Position numbers and translations under genes: made by a program | Source: Curtobacterium sp. MCJR17_020 | Lineage (GTDB): Bacteria > Actinomycetota > Actinomycetes > Actinomycetales > Microbacteriaceae | Reading direction: 5' to 3' | Assembly (NCBI RefSeq): GCF_003234365.2 | Contig: NZ_CP126260.1 | Coordinates: 1,302,001-1,366,000 of the forward strand | DNA: 64,000 nucleotides | Notes under the pieces: model-generated | What the model was told of the DNA's origin: nothing | The model's database searches: none | The model's input: only the letters and a program-made list of their open reading frames with translations | Part shown: in pieces, positions 10,526-19,966 of the stretch | How positions within the stretch are numbered: position 1 is the first letter of the stretch | How the letters are laid out: each line of letters opens with the position of its first letter

Positions 10526-11137
10526 CTACGCCGTGCGGTGCACGCGGATGACGCGGAACCCCTTGTCGGTGGACGCCCGCGCGACGTGGAACCCGGCCCC
10601 GAGCGCACCGACGAGCCACTTCTGCAACGAGTCGCCCCCGAGGTCCTTCGACACGACGAGCCAGGCGTCGCCGTCGACCTCGAGCCGGGGCAGCCACGTC
10701 AGCAGGATCTCGTGCAGTTCGTCCTTGCCGACGCGGATCGGCGGGTTCGACCAGATCGTCCGGAAGCGCAGGTCGTCCGGGACGTCGTCGGGCAGGGCGA
10801 TCGTGACGTTCGACGCACCGGCGGCCTCGGCATTGGCCCGCGCCAGGCCGAGCACCCGTTCGTTGACGTCGACGCCCCACACCGACGCGTCGGGGGAGTG
10901 CAGCGCCATCGTGATCGCGATCGGGCCCCAGCCGCAGCCGATGTCGAGCAGCGCGCCGTCGTGCGCGGGCGGCGGGACGGAACCGAGCAGCACGCGGGTG
11001 CCGCGGTCGAGGCCGTCCGGGCTGAAGACCCCTGCTGCCGTGGTCAGCGTGAGCGACCGGCCGTCGAGGGTGACGTCGATCTGGCGTTCGCGGGTGTCCG
11101 ATGACGGGTTCGCGGAGAAGTAGTGGTCGTTCGCCAT
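10526..11137 (-). CDS. Class I SAM methyltransferase, RsmC-like
   Basis: Probable 16S rRNA (guanine-N2) methyltransferase related to the C-terminal half of RsmC. The 203 residues have SAM motif I LLDIGCGWGPIAI near 67, an acidic motif II VWGVDVNERVLGLA, and the guanine-N2 methylase motif SNPPIR near 134. An early block MANDHYFSANPSSDTRERQIDV resembles the substrate-recognition start of these enzymes. TACGGT on the same strand (11144-11149) lies 6 bases before the ATG, so the message should be leaderless. It converges on dapF. Confidence 0.87.
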   Translation of the reverse strand: MANDHYFSANPSSDTRERQIDVTLDGRSLTLTTAAGVFSPDGLDRGTRVLLGSVPPPAHDGALLDIGCGWGPIAITMALHSPDASVWGVDVNERVLGLARANAEAAGASNVTIALPDDVPDDLRFRTIWSNPPIRVGKDELHEILLTWLPRLEVDGDAWLVVSKDLGGDSLQKWLVGALGAGFHVARASTDKGFRVIRVHRTA

Positions 11138-11143
11138 GGATGA

Positions 11144-11149
11144 ACCGTA
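11144..11149 (-). promoter_or_regulatory. -10 box of the RsmC-like gene (leaderless)
   Basis: TACGGT read on the minus strand, 6 bases before the ATG at 11137. Confidence 0.55.
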
Positions 11150-11198
11150 GCGGGAACCCGGTGTGTCCGAGGCCCGCCGGAGGTACCCTGTGGACAGG

Positions 11199-12737
11199 AT
11201 GACGGATACCCATCAGCAGAACGACCAGACCAACGACGACAGCGCAGACGGTGTCGTCGAACGGGTGTTGCGCAACGCCGACCGCCGCGCAGCATCGTCC
11301 ATCTTCGCCCCCGCCCAGGCGATCCAGACCCGCTCGGTCGACGAGCACGGTTGGGACGGCGACGGCGACCAGTACGACCGTGAGGACCGGGCGGCCCTGC
11401 GCCGCGTCGCCGGCCTCTCCACCGAGCTCGAGGACGTCACCGAGGTCGAGTACCGCCAGCTGCGGCTCGAGCAGGTCGTCCTGATCGGCGTGTACCCGCA
11501 CGGTGACGCGCAGGACGCCGAGAACTCCCTGCGGGAGTTGTCCGCCCTGGCCGAGACGGCCGGCGCGGTGGTCCTCGACGGGCTCCTCCAGCGTCGACCG
11601 AACCCCGACCCGGCGACCTACCTCGGCAAGGGCAAGGCGGAAGAGCTCGCGATGGTCGTCAAGGCCACCGGCGCCGACACGGTGATCGCGGACACCGAGC
11701 TCGCCCCGTCGCAGCGCCGTGCGCTCGAGGACGTGGTGAAGGTCAAGGTCATCGACCGCACGGCTGTGATCCTCGACATCTTCAGCCAGCACGCGAAGAC
11801 CCGAGAGGGCAAGGCCCAGGTCGAGCTCGCGCAGCTCCAGTACCTGCTGCCCCGACTGCGCGGCTGGGGTGACTCGATGTCCCGGCAGGCCGGTGGTCAG
11901 GTCTCCGGCGGTGCGGGCATGGGTTCGCGTGGTCCCGGTGAGACGAAGATCGAGCTCGATCGACGTCGCATCCACACCCGCATGTCGAAGCTCCGCCGCC
12001 AGATCGCCGGGTTCCGTCCCGCGCGCGAGGCGAAGCGTGCCGACCGCCACCGCAACGAGGTGCCGAGCGTCGCCATCGCCGGCTACACGAACGCCGGCAA
12101 GTCCTCGCTCCTGAACCGTCTGACGAGCGCCGGCGTGCTGGTGCAGAACCAGTTGTTCGCGACGCTGGACGCCACGGTCCGCCGGACCGAGAGCACCAAG
12201 GGCCGCGAGTTCACGTTCGTGGACACGGTCGGCTTCGTCCGGAACCTGCCGCACCAGCTGGTCGAGGCCTTCCGCTCCACCCTCGAGGAGGTCGGCGAGG
12301 CCGACGTCATCGTGCACGTGGTCGACGGCTCGCACCCCGACCCCGGGGCGCAGCTCGCGACCGTGCGCGAGGTCATCGGCGACGTCGGCGCGCACGACAT
12401 CCCCGAGATCGTCGTGTTCAACAAGGCCGACCTGATCGACGACGCACAGCGCCTGGTCCTGATCGGGCTCGCGTCGGACGCCGTCTTCGTGTCGGCCCGC
12501 ACGGGCGAGGGCATCCCGGAGCTCCTCCGCACCATCGAGGAGCGCCTGCCGGAGCCCGACGTCGAGCTCACGGTGGTCGTGCCCTACGACCGCGGTGACC
12601 TCGTCTCCACGCTGCACGACGCCGGCGCGGTCGACTCGGTCGACTACGTCGAGGACGGCACGCGCCTGCGCGTGCGCGTCTTCCAGCGCCAGGTCGCGGA
12701 GCTCGATCCGTACGTGGTCGCCCCCGTCACGTCCTGA
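11199..12737 (+). CDS. hflX: GTPase HflX
   Basis: Ribosome-associated GTPase that splits stalled or stress-damaged 70S ribosomes. The 512 residues comprise an acidic actinobacterial leader of about 75 residues, the HflX N-terminal domain with the Gly-rich linker GAGMGSRGPGETKIELDRRRI, and the G domain: G1 GYTNAGKSSLLN, G3 DTVGFVRNLP, G4 NKADL. ATG 11199 is chosen because TACCCT (11184-11189) sits 9 bases upstream, giving an almost leaderless transcript; a GTG at 11163 lies before that promoter. It is divergent from the RsmC-like gene. Confidence 0.95.
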   Translation: MTDTHQQNDQTNDDSADGVVERVLRNADRRAASSIFAPAQAIQTRSVDEHGWDGDGDQYDREDRAALRRVAGLSTELEDVTEVEYRQLRLEQVVLIGVYPHGDAQDAENSLRELSALAETAGAVVLDGLLQRRPNPDPATYLGKGKAEELAMVVKATGADTVIADTELAPSQRRALEDVVKVKVIDRTAVILDIFSQHAKTREGKAQVELAQLQYLLPRLRGWGDSMSRQAGGQVSGGAGMGSRGPGETKIELDRRRIHTRMSKLRRQIAGFRPAREAKRADRHRNEVPSVAIAGYTNAGKSSLLNRLTSAGVLVQNQLFATLDATVRRTESTKGREFTFVDTVGFVRNLPHQLVEAFRSTLEEVGEADVIVHVVDGSHPDPGAQLATVREVIGDVGAHDIPEIVVFNKADLIDDAQRLVLIGLASDAVFVSARTGEGIPELLRTIEERLPEPDVELTVVVPYDRGDLVSTLHDAGAVDSVDYVEDGTRLRVRVFQRQVAELDPYVVAPVTS

Positions 12738-12839
12738 CGGTCGGCACCGACTGACGGCCGGGAGGCCCGCCCCGCGTCCGTCGCGCGGGTGTCGCTCCGG
12801 CCGCGGTTCCGTTCAACGCGGGTCAGTGGCCGTCGTGCT

Positions 12840-13484
12840 TCAGAGCGAGCGGAGGACCGCGACGACCTTGCCGAGCACCGACGCCGCGTCGCCGAGGATC
12901 GGCTCGAACGCGGTGTTGCGGGGGAGCAGCCACGTGTGACCGTCGCGCTGACGGAAGACCTTGACGGTGGCCTCTTCATCGAGCATGGCGGCGACGATGT
13001 CACCGTTCTCGGCGGTCTGCTGCGAGCGGACGACCACCCAGTCGCCGTCGCAGATCGCGGCGTCGATCATCGACTCGCCGACGACCTTGAGCATGAAGAG
13101 GTCGCCGGTACCGACGAGCTGCCGGGGCAGGGGGACGATCTCGTCGACGTGCTGCTCCGCCGTGATCGGGACACCGGCGGCGATCCGGCCGACCAGGGGC
13201 ACGAGCGTGGTGGCGTCGACGTCGGGCCCGGTGACGTCCGGCGTGGGCTCGTCGACCAGGACCTCGAGTGCACGGGGACGGTTCGGGTCGCGGCGGATCC
13301 AGCCGCCGAGCTCGAGCTGGCCGAGCTGGTGGGAGACGCTCGACAGCGAGGAGAGCCCGGCTGCGTCGCCGATCTCGCGCATGCTCGGCGGGTAGCCCCG
13401 TGAGGCGATGGACGCGCGGATGGCGTCGAGGATCGTCTGCTGCTTCGCGGTCAGCGGCTTCTGGCCCCGCAGTTCGTCCACCAC
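12840..13484 (-). CDS. lexA: SOS repressor LexA
   Basis: Self-cleaving repressor of the SOS regulon, 214 residues. The winged HTH is in residues 1-75 ([29 protein letters not shown] then [11 protein letters not shown]). The cleavage site Ala-Gly lies in [13 protein letters not shown]; the catalytic Ser is in VVGESMID and the catalytic Lys in [11 protein letters not shown] 13484 gives [16 protein letters not shown]; the frame is open far upstream into the LysM gene on the other strand, which is an artefact of GC-rich sequence. Two LexA boxes in the divergent upstream region indicate autoregulation. Confidence 0.96.
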   Translation of the reverse strand: MVDELRGQKPLTAKQQTILDAIRASIASRGYPPSMREIGDAAGLSSLSSVSHQLGQLELGGWIRRDPNRPRALEVLVDEPTPDVTGPDVDATTLVPLVGRIAAGVPITAEQHVDEIVPLPRQLVGTGDLFMLKVVGESMIDAAICDGDWVVVRSQQTAENGDIVAAMLDEEATVKVFRQRDGHTWLLPRNTAFEPILGDAASVLGKVVAVLRSL

Positions 13485-13589
13485 GTCGTCTCGCTTTCGT
13501 CGATGCTGAGCGGCCGTGGCGGGAATGTCGGTGGTCCCCGTTTGACTTGTCCCAGTCGATCGAAACAGTATCCGACCGGTCAACCCCGG

Positions 13590-13605
13590 ACAAACACCTG
13601 TTCGA
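13590..13605 (+). promoter_or_regulatory. LexA box, lexA-proximal
   Basis: ACAAAC-acct-GTTCGA matches 10 of 12 fixed positions of the LexA consensus, with a perfect right half. It is about 105 bases upstream of the lexA start. A weaker look-alike, TCGAAACAGTATCCGA, lies at 13560-13575. Confidence 0.7.
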
Positions 13606-13662
13606 GCGTGTCGCAAGAAAACCCCGCAGAAATCCGCTCCCAGGACTTGTGCGTCGTCAGAT

Positions 13663-13678
13663 TCGAAACTATGTTCGG
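13663..13678 (+). promoter_or_regulatory. LexA box, LysM-gene-proximal
   Basis: TCGAAACTATGTTCGG matches 10 of 12 fixed positions of TCGAAC-N4-GTTCGA. It sits 42 bases before the LysM gene start, in the position of a promoter operator. Confidence 0.78.
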
Positions 13679-13719
13679 TACGCGACTTCGGTTCACCCGA
13701 ACGGGAAGGCAAGAACGAC

Positions 13720-14097
13720 ATGAGCACCATCGCCATCGCTGACATCCAGCGCACCGCGGCCCCCGCCGTGCGCGTCCGCCTGCGCCTGACGCGCCGCGGC
13801 CGCATCGTCTTCACGACGCTCGCCGCGCTCCCCCTCCTCATCGTCGTCGCCTTCTTCGTCCTGAACGGCGGCCAGGCGTCCGCCGGTGACGCCGCCGCTG
13901 GTGGCGCCCGGACGCAGTTCGACACGGTCACGATCCAGCCGGGCGAGACGCTCTGGCAGCTGGCGGAGGACACCGCGCCGAACGCCGACCCGCGCGACTT
14001 CGTGCAGGACGTCATCAGCCTCAACGCCCTCGACGGCTCCGGGCTGCAGGCCGGCGAGCAGATCGCCATCCCGACGAAGTACACCTCCGGCCAGTAG
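13720..14097 (+). CDS. LysM-domain membrane protein, SOS-controlled division-inhibitor candidate
   Basis: A 125-residue protein: basic cytoplasmic N-terminus, one membrane helix (about residues 28-48, [20 protein letters not shown]), then a LysM peptidoglycan-binding domain ([18 protein letters not shown] to [10 protein letters not shown], about 70-119). Divergence from lexA and a LexA box 42 bases upstream parallel B. subtilis YneA and M. tuberculosis Rv2719c, small LysM proteins that delay division during SOS. ATG 13720 follows GGGAAGG. That it halts division is inferred from context and architecture. Confidence 0.85.
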   Translation: MSTIAIADIQRTAAPAVRVRLRLTRRGRIVFTTLAALPLLIVVAFFVLNGGQASAGDAAAGGARTQFDTVTIQPGETLWQLAEDTAPNADPRDFVQDVISLNALDGSGLQAGEQIAIPTKYTSGQ

Positions 14098-14160
14098 CCG
14101 CTGCGAGTGGTCGAGGGCAGTCCCGTCCGGACGGCTGGTCGTCCGGTGGCCACAGCGGCC

Positions 14161-14166
14161 TACGAT
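14161..14166 (+). promoter_or_regulatory. -10 box of hisC (leaderless)
   Basis: TACGAT is 6 bases before the GTG at 14173. Confidence 0.6.
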
Positions 14167-14172
14167 GGATCG

Positions 14173-15279
14173 GTGGCATTCACGCTGGAAGACCTCCCGA
14201 TCCGAGACGACCTGCGCGGTCAGAGCCCCTACGGCGCTCCGCAGAAGCACGTCCGCGTCCAGCTGAACGTCAACGAGAACACGCATCCCGTACCGGACGA
14301 CGTGGCTGACGACATCGTCGCCTCGATCCGACAGGCGCTCGCGACGGTGAACCGCTACCCGGACCGCGAGTTCACGGAGCTCCGCGAGTCGCTGGCCGGG
14401 TACCTCGGCCACGGCCTCACTGCAGAACAGCTGTGGGCGGCGAACGGCTCGAACGAGGTCCTCCAGCAGCTGTTGCAGGCCTTCGGTGGCCCGGGGCGTT
14501 CCGTCCTCGGGTTCCCGCCCACCTACTCGATGCACTCGATACTGGCCTCCGGCACCGGCACGACCTGGATCCCGGCGGAGCGCGACGACGAGTTCCGCAT
14601 CGCACCCGAGACCGTCGTGGCGGCGATCGAGCAGCACCGACCGGACATCGTGTTCCTGTGCGGGCCGAACAACCCCACGGGCACACCGCTGCCGATCGAG
14701 ACGATCGAGGCCGCGTACGCCGCGACCGACGGCATCGTGATGGTGGACGAGGCCTACGCCGAGTTCATGCCGGCCGACGTGCCGAGCGCCCTCACGCTGC
14801 TGCCCGGGCGGGAGCGACTCGTGGTCTCCCGGACCATGAGCAAGGCGTTCGCGTTCGCCGGCGCACGGGTCGGCTACATGGCGGCGCACCCCGCCGTGAT
14901 CGACGCCGTACGGCTCGTGCGGCTGCCGTACCACCTGTCCGTCCTGACGCAGGCAGCCGCCGTCGCAGCACTGCGCCACGCGCCCGAGATGCTCGCGATG
15001 GTCGACGACATCAAGGAACAGCGCGACCGGATGGTGACCGAGCTGCAGGCCATGGGCTACCGGACGTACGAGACCTGGTCGAACTTCGTCCTGTTCGGCG
15101 GGGTCGCCGACCCGCACGCCGCGTTCGAGTCACTGCTCGAGCGGGACGTCATCGTGCGCGACCTCGGGATCCCGAACCACCTGCGGGTGAGTGCCGGCAC
15201 CGAAGAGGAGACCACCGCGTTCCTCGACGCCATGCGGCAGGTCGCCGCCGAGCAGCCGCCGGTTAGGGTTGGGGCATGA
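14173..15279 (+). CDS. hisC: Histidinol-phosphate aminotransferase HisC
   Basis: PLP enzyme making histidinol phosphate from imidazole-acetol phosphate. The 368 residues follow fold type I: N-terminal [33 protein letters not shown], and the PLP-lysine motif [20 protein letters not shown] 14173 is supported by the -10 box TACGAT; an upstream GTG at 14107 would extend through the promoter. It opens a hisC-hisB-hisH run with ATGA/GTGA overlaps. hisD, which often precedes hisC in actinobacteria, is not here. Confidence 0.94.
   Translation: MAFTLEDLPIRDDLRGQSPYGAPQKHVRVQLNVNENTHPVPDDVADDIVASIRQALATVNRYPDREFTELRESLAGYLGHGLTAEQLWAANGSNEVLQQLLQAFGGPGRSVLGFPPTYSMHSILASGTGTTWIPAERDDEFRIAPETVVAAIEQHRPDIVFLCGPNNPTGTPLPIETIEAAYAATDGIVMVDEAYAEFMPADVPSALTLLPGRERLVVSRTMSKAFAFAGARVGYMAAHPAVIDAVRLVRLPYHLSVLTQAAAVAALRHAPEMLAMVDDIKEQRDRMVTELQAMGYRTYETWSNFVLFGGVADPHAAFESLLERDVIVRDLGIPNHLRVSAGTEEETTAFLDAMRQVAAEQPPVRVGA
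15264..15269 (+). promoter_or_regulatory. Internal -10 box before hisB
   Basis: TAGGGT lies within the end of hisC, 6 bases before the hisB ATG. It fits a leaderless internal promoter. Confidence 0.45.
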
Positions 15280-15878
15280 CCGCCCGTACCGCCTCGATCA
15301 GCCGCAGCACGAGCGAATCGAGTGTCGAACTCGAGCTCGACCTCGACGGCACCGGCTCGTCCGACATCTCGACGAGCGTGCCGTTCTTCGACCACATGCT
15401 CACCGCGTTCAGCAAGCACTCGCTCATCGACCTGCGCGTGCGCTCGACCGGTGACACCGACATCGACGTGCACCACACGGTGGAGGACACCGGCATCGTG
15501 CTCGGGCAGGCGCTCAAGCAGGCCCTCGGCGACCGGTCCGGCATCGGCCGGTACGGCGACGCCCTCGTGCCCCTCGACGAAGCGCTGGCCCAGGCGGTCG
15601 TCGACGTCTCCGGGCGTCCGTTCCTCGTGCACTCGGGTGAGCCCGAAGGGTTCGAGTTCCACCGCATCGGCGGTCACTTCACCGGGTCGATGATCCGCCA
15701 TGTGTTCGAGGCGATCACGTTCAACGCGGGCATCACCGTGCACGTCCGGGTGCTTGGTGGCCGCGACCCGCACCACATCGCCGAAGCCGAGTTCAAGGCG
15801 TTCGCGCGTGCGATGCGCAAGGCGGTCGAGCTCGACCCGCGCGTCGACGGCATCCCCTCCACCAAGGGCGCACTGTGA
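15276..15878 (+). CDS. hisB: Imidazoleglycerol-phosphate dehydratase HisB
   Basis: Mn-dependent dehydratase of histidine synthesis, 200 residues, monofunctional (no phosphatase domain). The His-rich metal motifs are present in both halves: [16 protein letters not shown] and [11 protein letters not shown], then [18 protein letters not shown], with GGRDPHH between. ATG 15276 overlaps the hisC stop; its own stop overlaps the hisH start. Confidence 0.96.
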   Translation: MTARTASISRSTSESSVELELDLDGTGSSDISTSVPFFDHMLTAFSKHSLIDLRVRSTGDTDIDVHHTVEDTGIVLGQALKQALGDRSGIGRYGDALVPLDEALAQAVVDVSGRPFLVHSGEPEGFEFHRIGGHFTGSMIRHVFEAITFNAGITVHVRVLGGRDPHHIAEAEFKAFARAMRKAVELDPRVDGIPSTKGAL

Positions 15879-16510
15879 CCGCGAAGCCGAACGTCGTCGT
15901 CCTCGACTACGGGTCGGGCAACGTCCACTCCGCCGCCAAGGCACTCGAGCGTGCCGGAGCCCAGGTCACGCTGACCTCGGACAAGCAGGCGGCGCTGCGT
16001 GCCGACGGCCTGCTCGTGCCCGGGGTCGGGGCGTTCGCCGCGGTCATCGACCAGCTCGAGGGCGTCCAGGGTGGCGAGATCGTCGACCACCGTCTGGCCG
16101 GCGGCCGCCCGGTGCTCGGCATCTGCGTGGGCATGCAGGTGCTGTTCTCCCGCGGCATCGAGCGCGGAGCCGACGTCGAGGGGCTCGGACAGTGGCCCGG
16201 CACCGTCGAGCAGCTCCAGGCCGAGGTCCTGCCGCACATGGGCTGGAACACCGTCCAGGCACCGGAGAACTCCGTGCTGTTCGACGGGCTGCACGACGAG
16301 CGGTTCTACTTCGTGCACTCGTACGGCGTGACCGACTTCCCGCTCGACGCCTACGGGCCGTTCCGTGCTCCCGGCCTGACGTGGGCCGAACACGGGCAGC
16401 GGTTCATCGCCGCGGTCGAGAACGGGCCGCTCACCGCGACCCAGTTCCACCCCGAGAAGTCCGGCGAGCCGGGCATCCGCCTGCTGACCAACTGGGTGCG
16501 CTCGCTCTGA
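15875..16510 (+). CDS. hisH: Imidazole glycerol phosphate synthase glutaminase subunit HisH
   Basis: Class I glutamine amidotransferase feeding ammonia to HisF. The 211 residues show [18 protein letters not shown], the nucleophile elbow [10 protein letters not shown] (Cys near residue 85), and the His-Glu pair in [14 protein letters not shown] 15875 overlaps hisB by 4 bases. Its partner HisF is not in this window. Confidence 0.95.
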   Translation: MTAKPNVVVLDYGSGNVHSAAKALERAGAQVTLTSDKQAALRADGLLVPGVGAFAAVIDQLEGVQGGEIVDHRLAGGRPVLGICVGMQVLFSRGIERGADVEGLGQWPGTVEQLQAEVLPHMGWNTVQAPENSVLFDGLHDERFYFVHSYGVTDFPLDAYGPFRAPGLTWAEHGQRFIAAVENGPLTATQFHPEKSGEPGIRLLTNWVRSL

Positions 16511-16621
16511 ACCCGGCCCGCGACGGGCGCGACGGCGCCGCCGGACGCGCCACGGGCCTCCAGGCCGAACCCCGCACCTTCTCCACCGCACCTTCTCCAC
16601 CGTGACGAAACCGACAGGACC

Positions 16622-17368
16622 ATGACCGACCTCACCGACACCTCGCCCCTCGTCCTGCTGCCTGCCGTCGACGTCGTCGACGGCCAGGCCGTCCGGTTGA
16701 CCCAGGGCGAGGCGGGGAGCGAGACCGGCTACGGCGACCCCGTCGCCGCCGCGCGCACCTGGCGTGACCAGGGCGCGGAGTGGATCCACCTGGTGGACCT
16801 CGACGCGGCGTTCGGTCGGGGCGACAACCGCAAGGTCATCGCGCACGCGATCCGCGAGGTCGACGGCGTCTCCGTCGAGCTGTCTGGTGGCATCCGCGAC
16901 GACGCCTCGCTCGAAGCCGCGCTCGCCACGGGGGCCGCACGGGTCAACCTCGGCACGGCGGCGCTCGAGAACCCGGACTGGGCCGCTCGGGTGATCGGCG
17001 AGTACGGCGAGCAGATCGCCGTCGGGCTCGACGTGCGTGGCACGACCCTCGCCAGCCGTGGCTGGACCGAGGACGCCGGCGACCTGTGGGAGGTCCTCGA
17101 CCGGCTCGAGGCCGCGGGGTGCGCCCGGTACGTCGTCACCGACGTCACGAAGGACGGCACGCTGCAGGGCCCGAACGTCGAGCTGCTGCGCCAGGTGTGC
17201 GACCGGACCGACCAGCCCGTCGTGGCTTCTGGCGGGATCTCGACGCTCGACGACCTGCGGGCGCTGCGCGAGCTCGTGCCGTTCGGGCTCGAGGGCGCGA
17301 TCATCGGCAAGGCGCTGTACTCCGGGGCGTTCACGCTGCCGGCCGCACTCGACATCGCCTCGGAGTAG
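16622..17368 (+). CDS. priA: Phosphoribosyl isomerase A (HisA/TrpF bifunctional, PriA)
   Basis: (beta/alpha)8 isomerase acting on ProFAR in histidine synthesis and, in many actinobacteria, on PRA in tryptophan synthesis. The 248 residues contain [15 protein letters not shown] with catalytic Asp, [19 protein letters not shown], and [14 protein letters not shown] with the second catalytic Asp. The loop [16 protein letters not shown] is PriA-like. A 111-base gap with a 14-base tandem duplication (GCACCTTCTCCACC, 16574-16601) separates it from hisH. Whether TrpF activity is retained depends on other trp genes not seen here. Confidence 0.92.
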   Translation: MTDLTDTSPLVLLPAVDVVDGQAVRLTQGEAGSETGYGDPVAAARTWRDQGAEWIHLVDLDAAFGRGDNRKVIAHAIREVDGVSVELSGGIRDDASLEAALATGAARVNLGTAALENPDWAARVIGEYGEQIAVGLDVRGTTLASRGWTEDAGDLWEVLDRLEAAGCARYVVTDVTKDGTLQGPNVELLRQVCDRTDQPVVASGGISTLDDLRALRELVPFGLEGAIIGKALYSGAFTLPAALDIASE

Positions 17369-17372
17369 CGGC

Positions 17373-18200
17373 GTGGCGGGGATCTCGAACGGGCGCGGAA
17401 CCGGTCCGGACGCGGCAACCGGTCCCGACGACGCGCACACCCCGGGTGGCGCGGCGGATTCGGCCGGCTTCGCGTGGGAAGGCCGCACGTTCGACCACCA
17501 CGACACCGCCTTCGCCGAGGACGACGGGCTGGCCGACCCTGCGCTGACCGCGGCGATCGCGGGCGTGGCCGCCGGTGCATCGCAGGCGGCGGTCGTCGCG
17601 GCACTGCGCACCGCCCGCCTGCTCATCCCGCTCATCGCCGAGGCCGGCGACCTCGGTGAGACCGACGCCGGCAAGCTCGTGGACAAGACCCAGGAGCTCT
17701 CGATCGTGACGGTCGCCGGGCCCGACGGGCGGAGCGTGATGCCCGCGTTCACCTCGGTCGACGCGATGCACGCCTGGGACGCCGCTGCCCGGCCCGTGCC
17801 CGTGGAGTCACGCCGGGTGGCGATGGCCGCGGCGAGCGAGGAGACGCAGCTCGTCGTGCTCGACCCGAAGTCGGCGACCGAGTTCGTGCTGCGCCGTCCC
17901 GCGGTGTGGGCGCTCGGCCAGGACCTGCCGTGGACCCCGTGCTTCGAGGACCCCGAGGTCGCCCAGGCGTTCGCCGACTCGGTCGTTGGGGAGCGCAGCG
18001 TCGCCCGCGTCGAACTGACCCCCGGTGACCCGGTCGGACGCTTCGCCGGCCCGGAGCTGACCGTCGGACTGGCGTTGCACCCGGGGCTCGACCGTGAGCA
18101 GGTCGGCGAGCTCGTCGGACGCCTGCAGCAGCGGTGGTCGACGGACGCCGTCATCGCCGAACGCGTCGACAGCATGCGCGTGGCCCTGCGGGCAGCCTGA
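17373..18200 (+). CDS. SseB family protein
   Basis: A 275-residue soluble protein of the SseB family. The first 45 residues are a low-complexity Gly/Thr/Pro leader; the SseB-type fold follows (LRTARLLIPLI, TVAGPDGRSVMPAFTSVDAMHAWD, VVLDPKSATEFVLRRPAVWAL). The biochemical role of these proteins is unknown. GTG 17373 starts 5 bases after the priA stop and is probably cotranscribed with it, a neighbourhood seen in related genomes. Confidence 0.82.
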   Translation: MAGISNGRGTGPDAATGPDDAHTPGGAADSAGFAWEGRTFDHHDTAFAEDDGLADPALTAAIAGVAAGASQAAVVAALRTARLLIPLIAEAGDLGETDAGKLVDKTQELSIVTVAGPDGRSVMPAFTSVDAMHAWDAAARPVPVESRRVAMAAASEETQLVVLDPKSATEFVLRRPAVWALGQDLPWTPCFEDPEVAQAFADSVVGERSVARVELTPGDPVGRFAGPELTVGLALHPGLDREQVGELVGRLQQRWSTDAVIAERVDSMRVALRAA

Positions 18201-18291
18201 GCCGCGCGCGGCGGCCGGGTCCGCCCTGCCACGAGCAACGCAGACCCGGCCGCGCACGGCGGTGCGGCCCCGGGCTGGCCGACGTCGCCGG

Positions 18292-18297
18292 TACGAT
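18292..18297 (+). promoter_or_regulatory. -10 box of parA (leaderless)
   Basis: TACGAT is 6 bases before the GTG at 18304. Confidence 0.6.
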
Positions 18298-18303
18298 GGC
18301 CGG

Positions 18304-19179
18304 GTGAGCACGAACCCGACGACCAACCCCACCGGCGCGACCTCCATCGGTCCGACGGGTCGTCCTGTCCGGGAGTTCCCCGTGCCCGAGGAACTCGACA
18401 GCACCGGCCCCGCGCGCATCATCGCCCTCTGCAACCAGAAGGGCGGCGTCGGCAAGACCACCACGGCGATCAACCTCGGTGCGGCGCTGGCGGAGTACGG
18501 CCGCAAGGTGCTGGCCGTCGACTTCGACCCGCAGGGTGCGCTCTCCGCGGGCCTCGGTGTCCGCACCCACGACATCCACACCGTCTACGACCTGCTCATG
18601 GGTGCCGTGAAGGACCCGATCCAGGTCATCCAGCCGACGAACACCCCGGGGCTCGACGTGATCCCCGCGAACATCGACCTGTCCGCGGCCGAGGTGCACC
18701 TGGTCAACGAGGTCGCCCGTGAGCAGATCCTGGCGAGCGTGCTCCGCAAGGTCGCGAACGACTACGACGTGATCCTGGTCGACTGCCAGCCGTCGCTCGG
18801 GCTGCTCACCGTCAACGCCCTGACCGCGGCGCACGGCGTGCTGATCCCGCTCGAGTGCGAGTTCTTCGCCCTGCGCGGTGTCGCCCTGCTCATCGAGACG
18901 ATCGACAAGGTGCGTGACCGCCTCAACCCGGCGCTGACGCTCGACGGCATCCTGCCGACCATGTACGACTCGCGCACCCTGCACTCGCGCGAGGTCATGG
19001 AGCGCGTCGTCGACACCTTCGACGACCGGGTCCTCGACACCGTCATCGGGCGCACCGTGAAGTTCCCGGACGCCACCGTCTCCGCTCGGCCGATCACCCA
19101 GACGGCGCCGGACCACGCCGCCGCCCACGCCTACCGGCAGCTCGCACGAGAGCTCGTCCAGCGTGGCGCCGTCGCCTGA
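18304..19179 (+). CDS. ParA-family ATPase
   Basis: Walker-type partition ATPase, 291 residues. A 35-residue Thr/Pro-rich leader precedes the deviant Walker A CNQKGGVGKTTTAINLG near residue 40; FDPQGALSAGLG and ILVDCQPSLGLLTVNAL supply the A' and Walker B motifs. No ParB follows; instead scpA begins 17 bases inside its end, so it is likely the ParA-like protein that travels with ScpAB in actinobacteria rather than the origin-segregation ParA. A link to condensin loading is inferred from coupling. Confidence 0.9.
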   Translation: MSTNPTTNPTGATSIGPTGRPVREFPVPEELDSTGPARIIALCNQKGGVGKTTTAINLGAALAEYGRKVLAVDFDPQGALSAGLGVRTHDIHTVYDLLMGAVKDPIQVIQPTNTPGLDVIPANIDLSAAEVHLVNEVAREQILASVLRKVANDYDVILVDCQPSLGLLTVNALTAAHGVLIPLECEFFALRGVALLIETIDKVRDRLNPALTLDGILPTMYDSRTLHSREVMERVVDTFDDRVLDTVIGRTVKFPDATVSARPITQTAPDHAAAHAYRQLARELVQRGAVA

Positions 19180-19966
19180 GTCGGGGTTCCGGGTCCGACT
19201 CACCAACTTCGACGGCCCGTTCGACCTCCTGCTGTCGCTCATCACGAAGCACGAGCTCGACATCACCGAGGTCTCGCTCGGCGCGGTCACGGGGGAGTTC
19301 ATCCAGTACGTGCGTCAGGCCGAGTCGGCGGACGAGCTCGACGAGGCGAGCGAGTTCCTCGTCGTCGCCGCGACACTGCTCGACCTGAAGATCGTCGGGC
19401 TGCTGCCGCAGGGCGAGCTCGTCGACGCCGAGGACGTCGCCCTGCTCGAGGCCCGCGACCTGCTGTTCGCGCGGCTGCTGCAGTACCGGGCGTTCAAGCA
19501 GGCCGCCGACTGGTTCGGCGAACGCTGGGGTGTGGAGTCGCGTCGGCACGTCCGGAGCGTCCGGCTCGAGGAACGGTTCCGCGCCCGCACGCCCGAGCTC
19601 GTGTGGACGCTCTCGGTGCAGGACTTCGCCGCTCTGGCTGCGCTGGCGTTCGCCCCGCGGGAGATCCCGACGGTCGGACTCGACCACCTGCACGCGCCGC
19701 TCATCAGCATCCGCGAACAGGCCGCGATCGTCGTCTCGATCCTGCGGACACGCGACGGCGAGGGCGTCTCGTTCCGCGAACTGGTCGCGGGCGTCGACCA
19801 GACGGGTATCGTGGTGGCTCGCTTCCTCGCGATCCTGGAGCTGTACCGGAACGCATCGATCTCGTTCGAACAACTCGAGCCGCTCGGGGAACTCACGCTC
19901 CGATGGACCGCCGAGGACTGGTCCGACGAGAGCCTCGCCAACCTGGGAGCCGACTATGACGGATGA
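19163..19966 (+). CDS. scpA: Segregation and condensation protein A
   Basis: Kleisin subunit of the SMC-ScpAB condensin. The 267 residues carry the N-terminal kleisin motif FDGPFDLLLSLITKHELDITEVSL, the central DELDEASEFLVVAATLLDLKIVGLLP, and a C-terminal winged helix (FLAILELYRNASISFEQLEPLGEL). GTG 19163 overlaps the ParA-family gene by 17 bases, and the stop overlaps scpB. Confidence 0.95.
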   Translation: MAPSPESGFRVRLTNFDGPFDLLLSLITKHELDITEVSLGAVTGEFIQYVRQAESADELDEASEFLVVAATLLDLKIVGLLPQGELVDAEDVALLEARDLLFARLLQYRAFKQAADWFGERWGVESRRHVRSVRLEERFRARTPELVWTLSVQDFAALAALAFAPREIPTVGLDHLHAPLISIREQAAIVVSILRTRDGEGVSFRELVAGVDQTGIVVARFLAILELYRNASISFEQLEPLGELTLRWTAEDWSDESLANLGADYDG

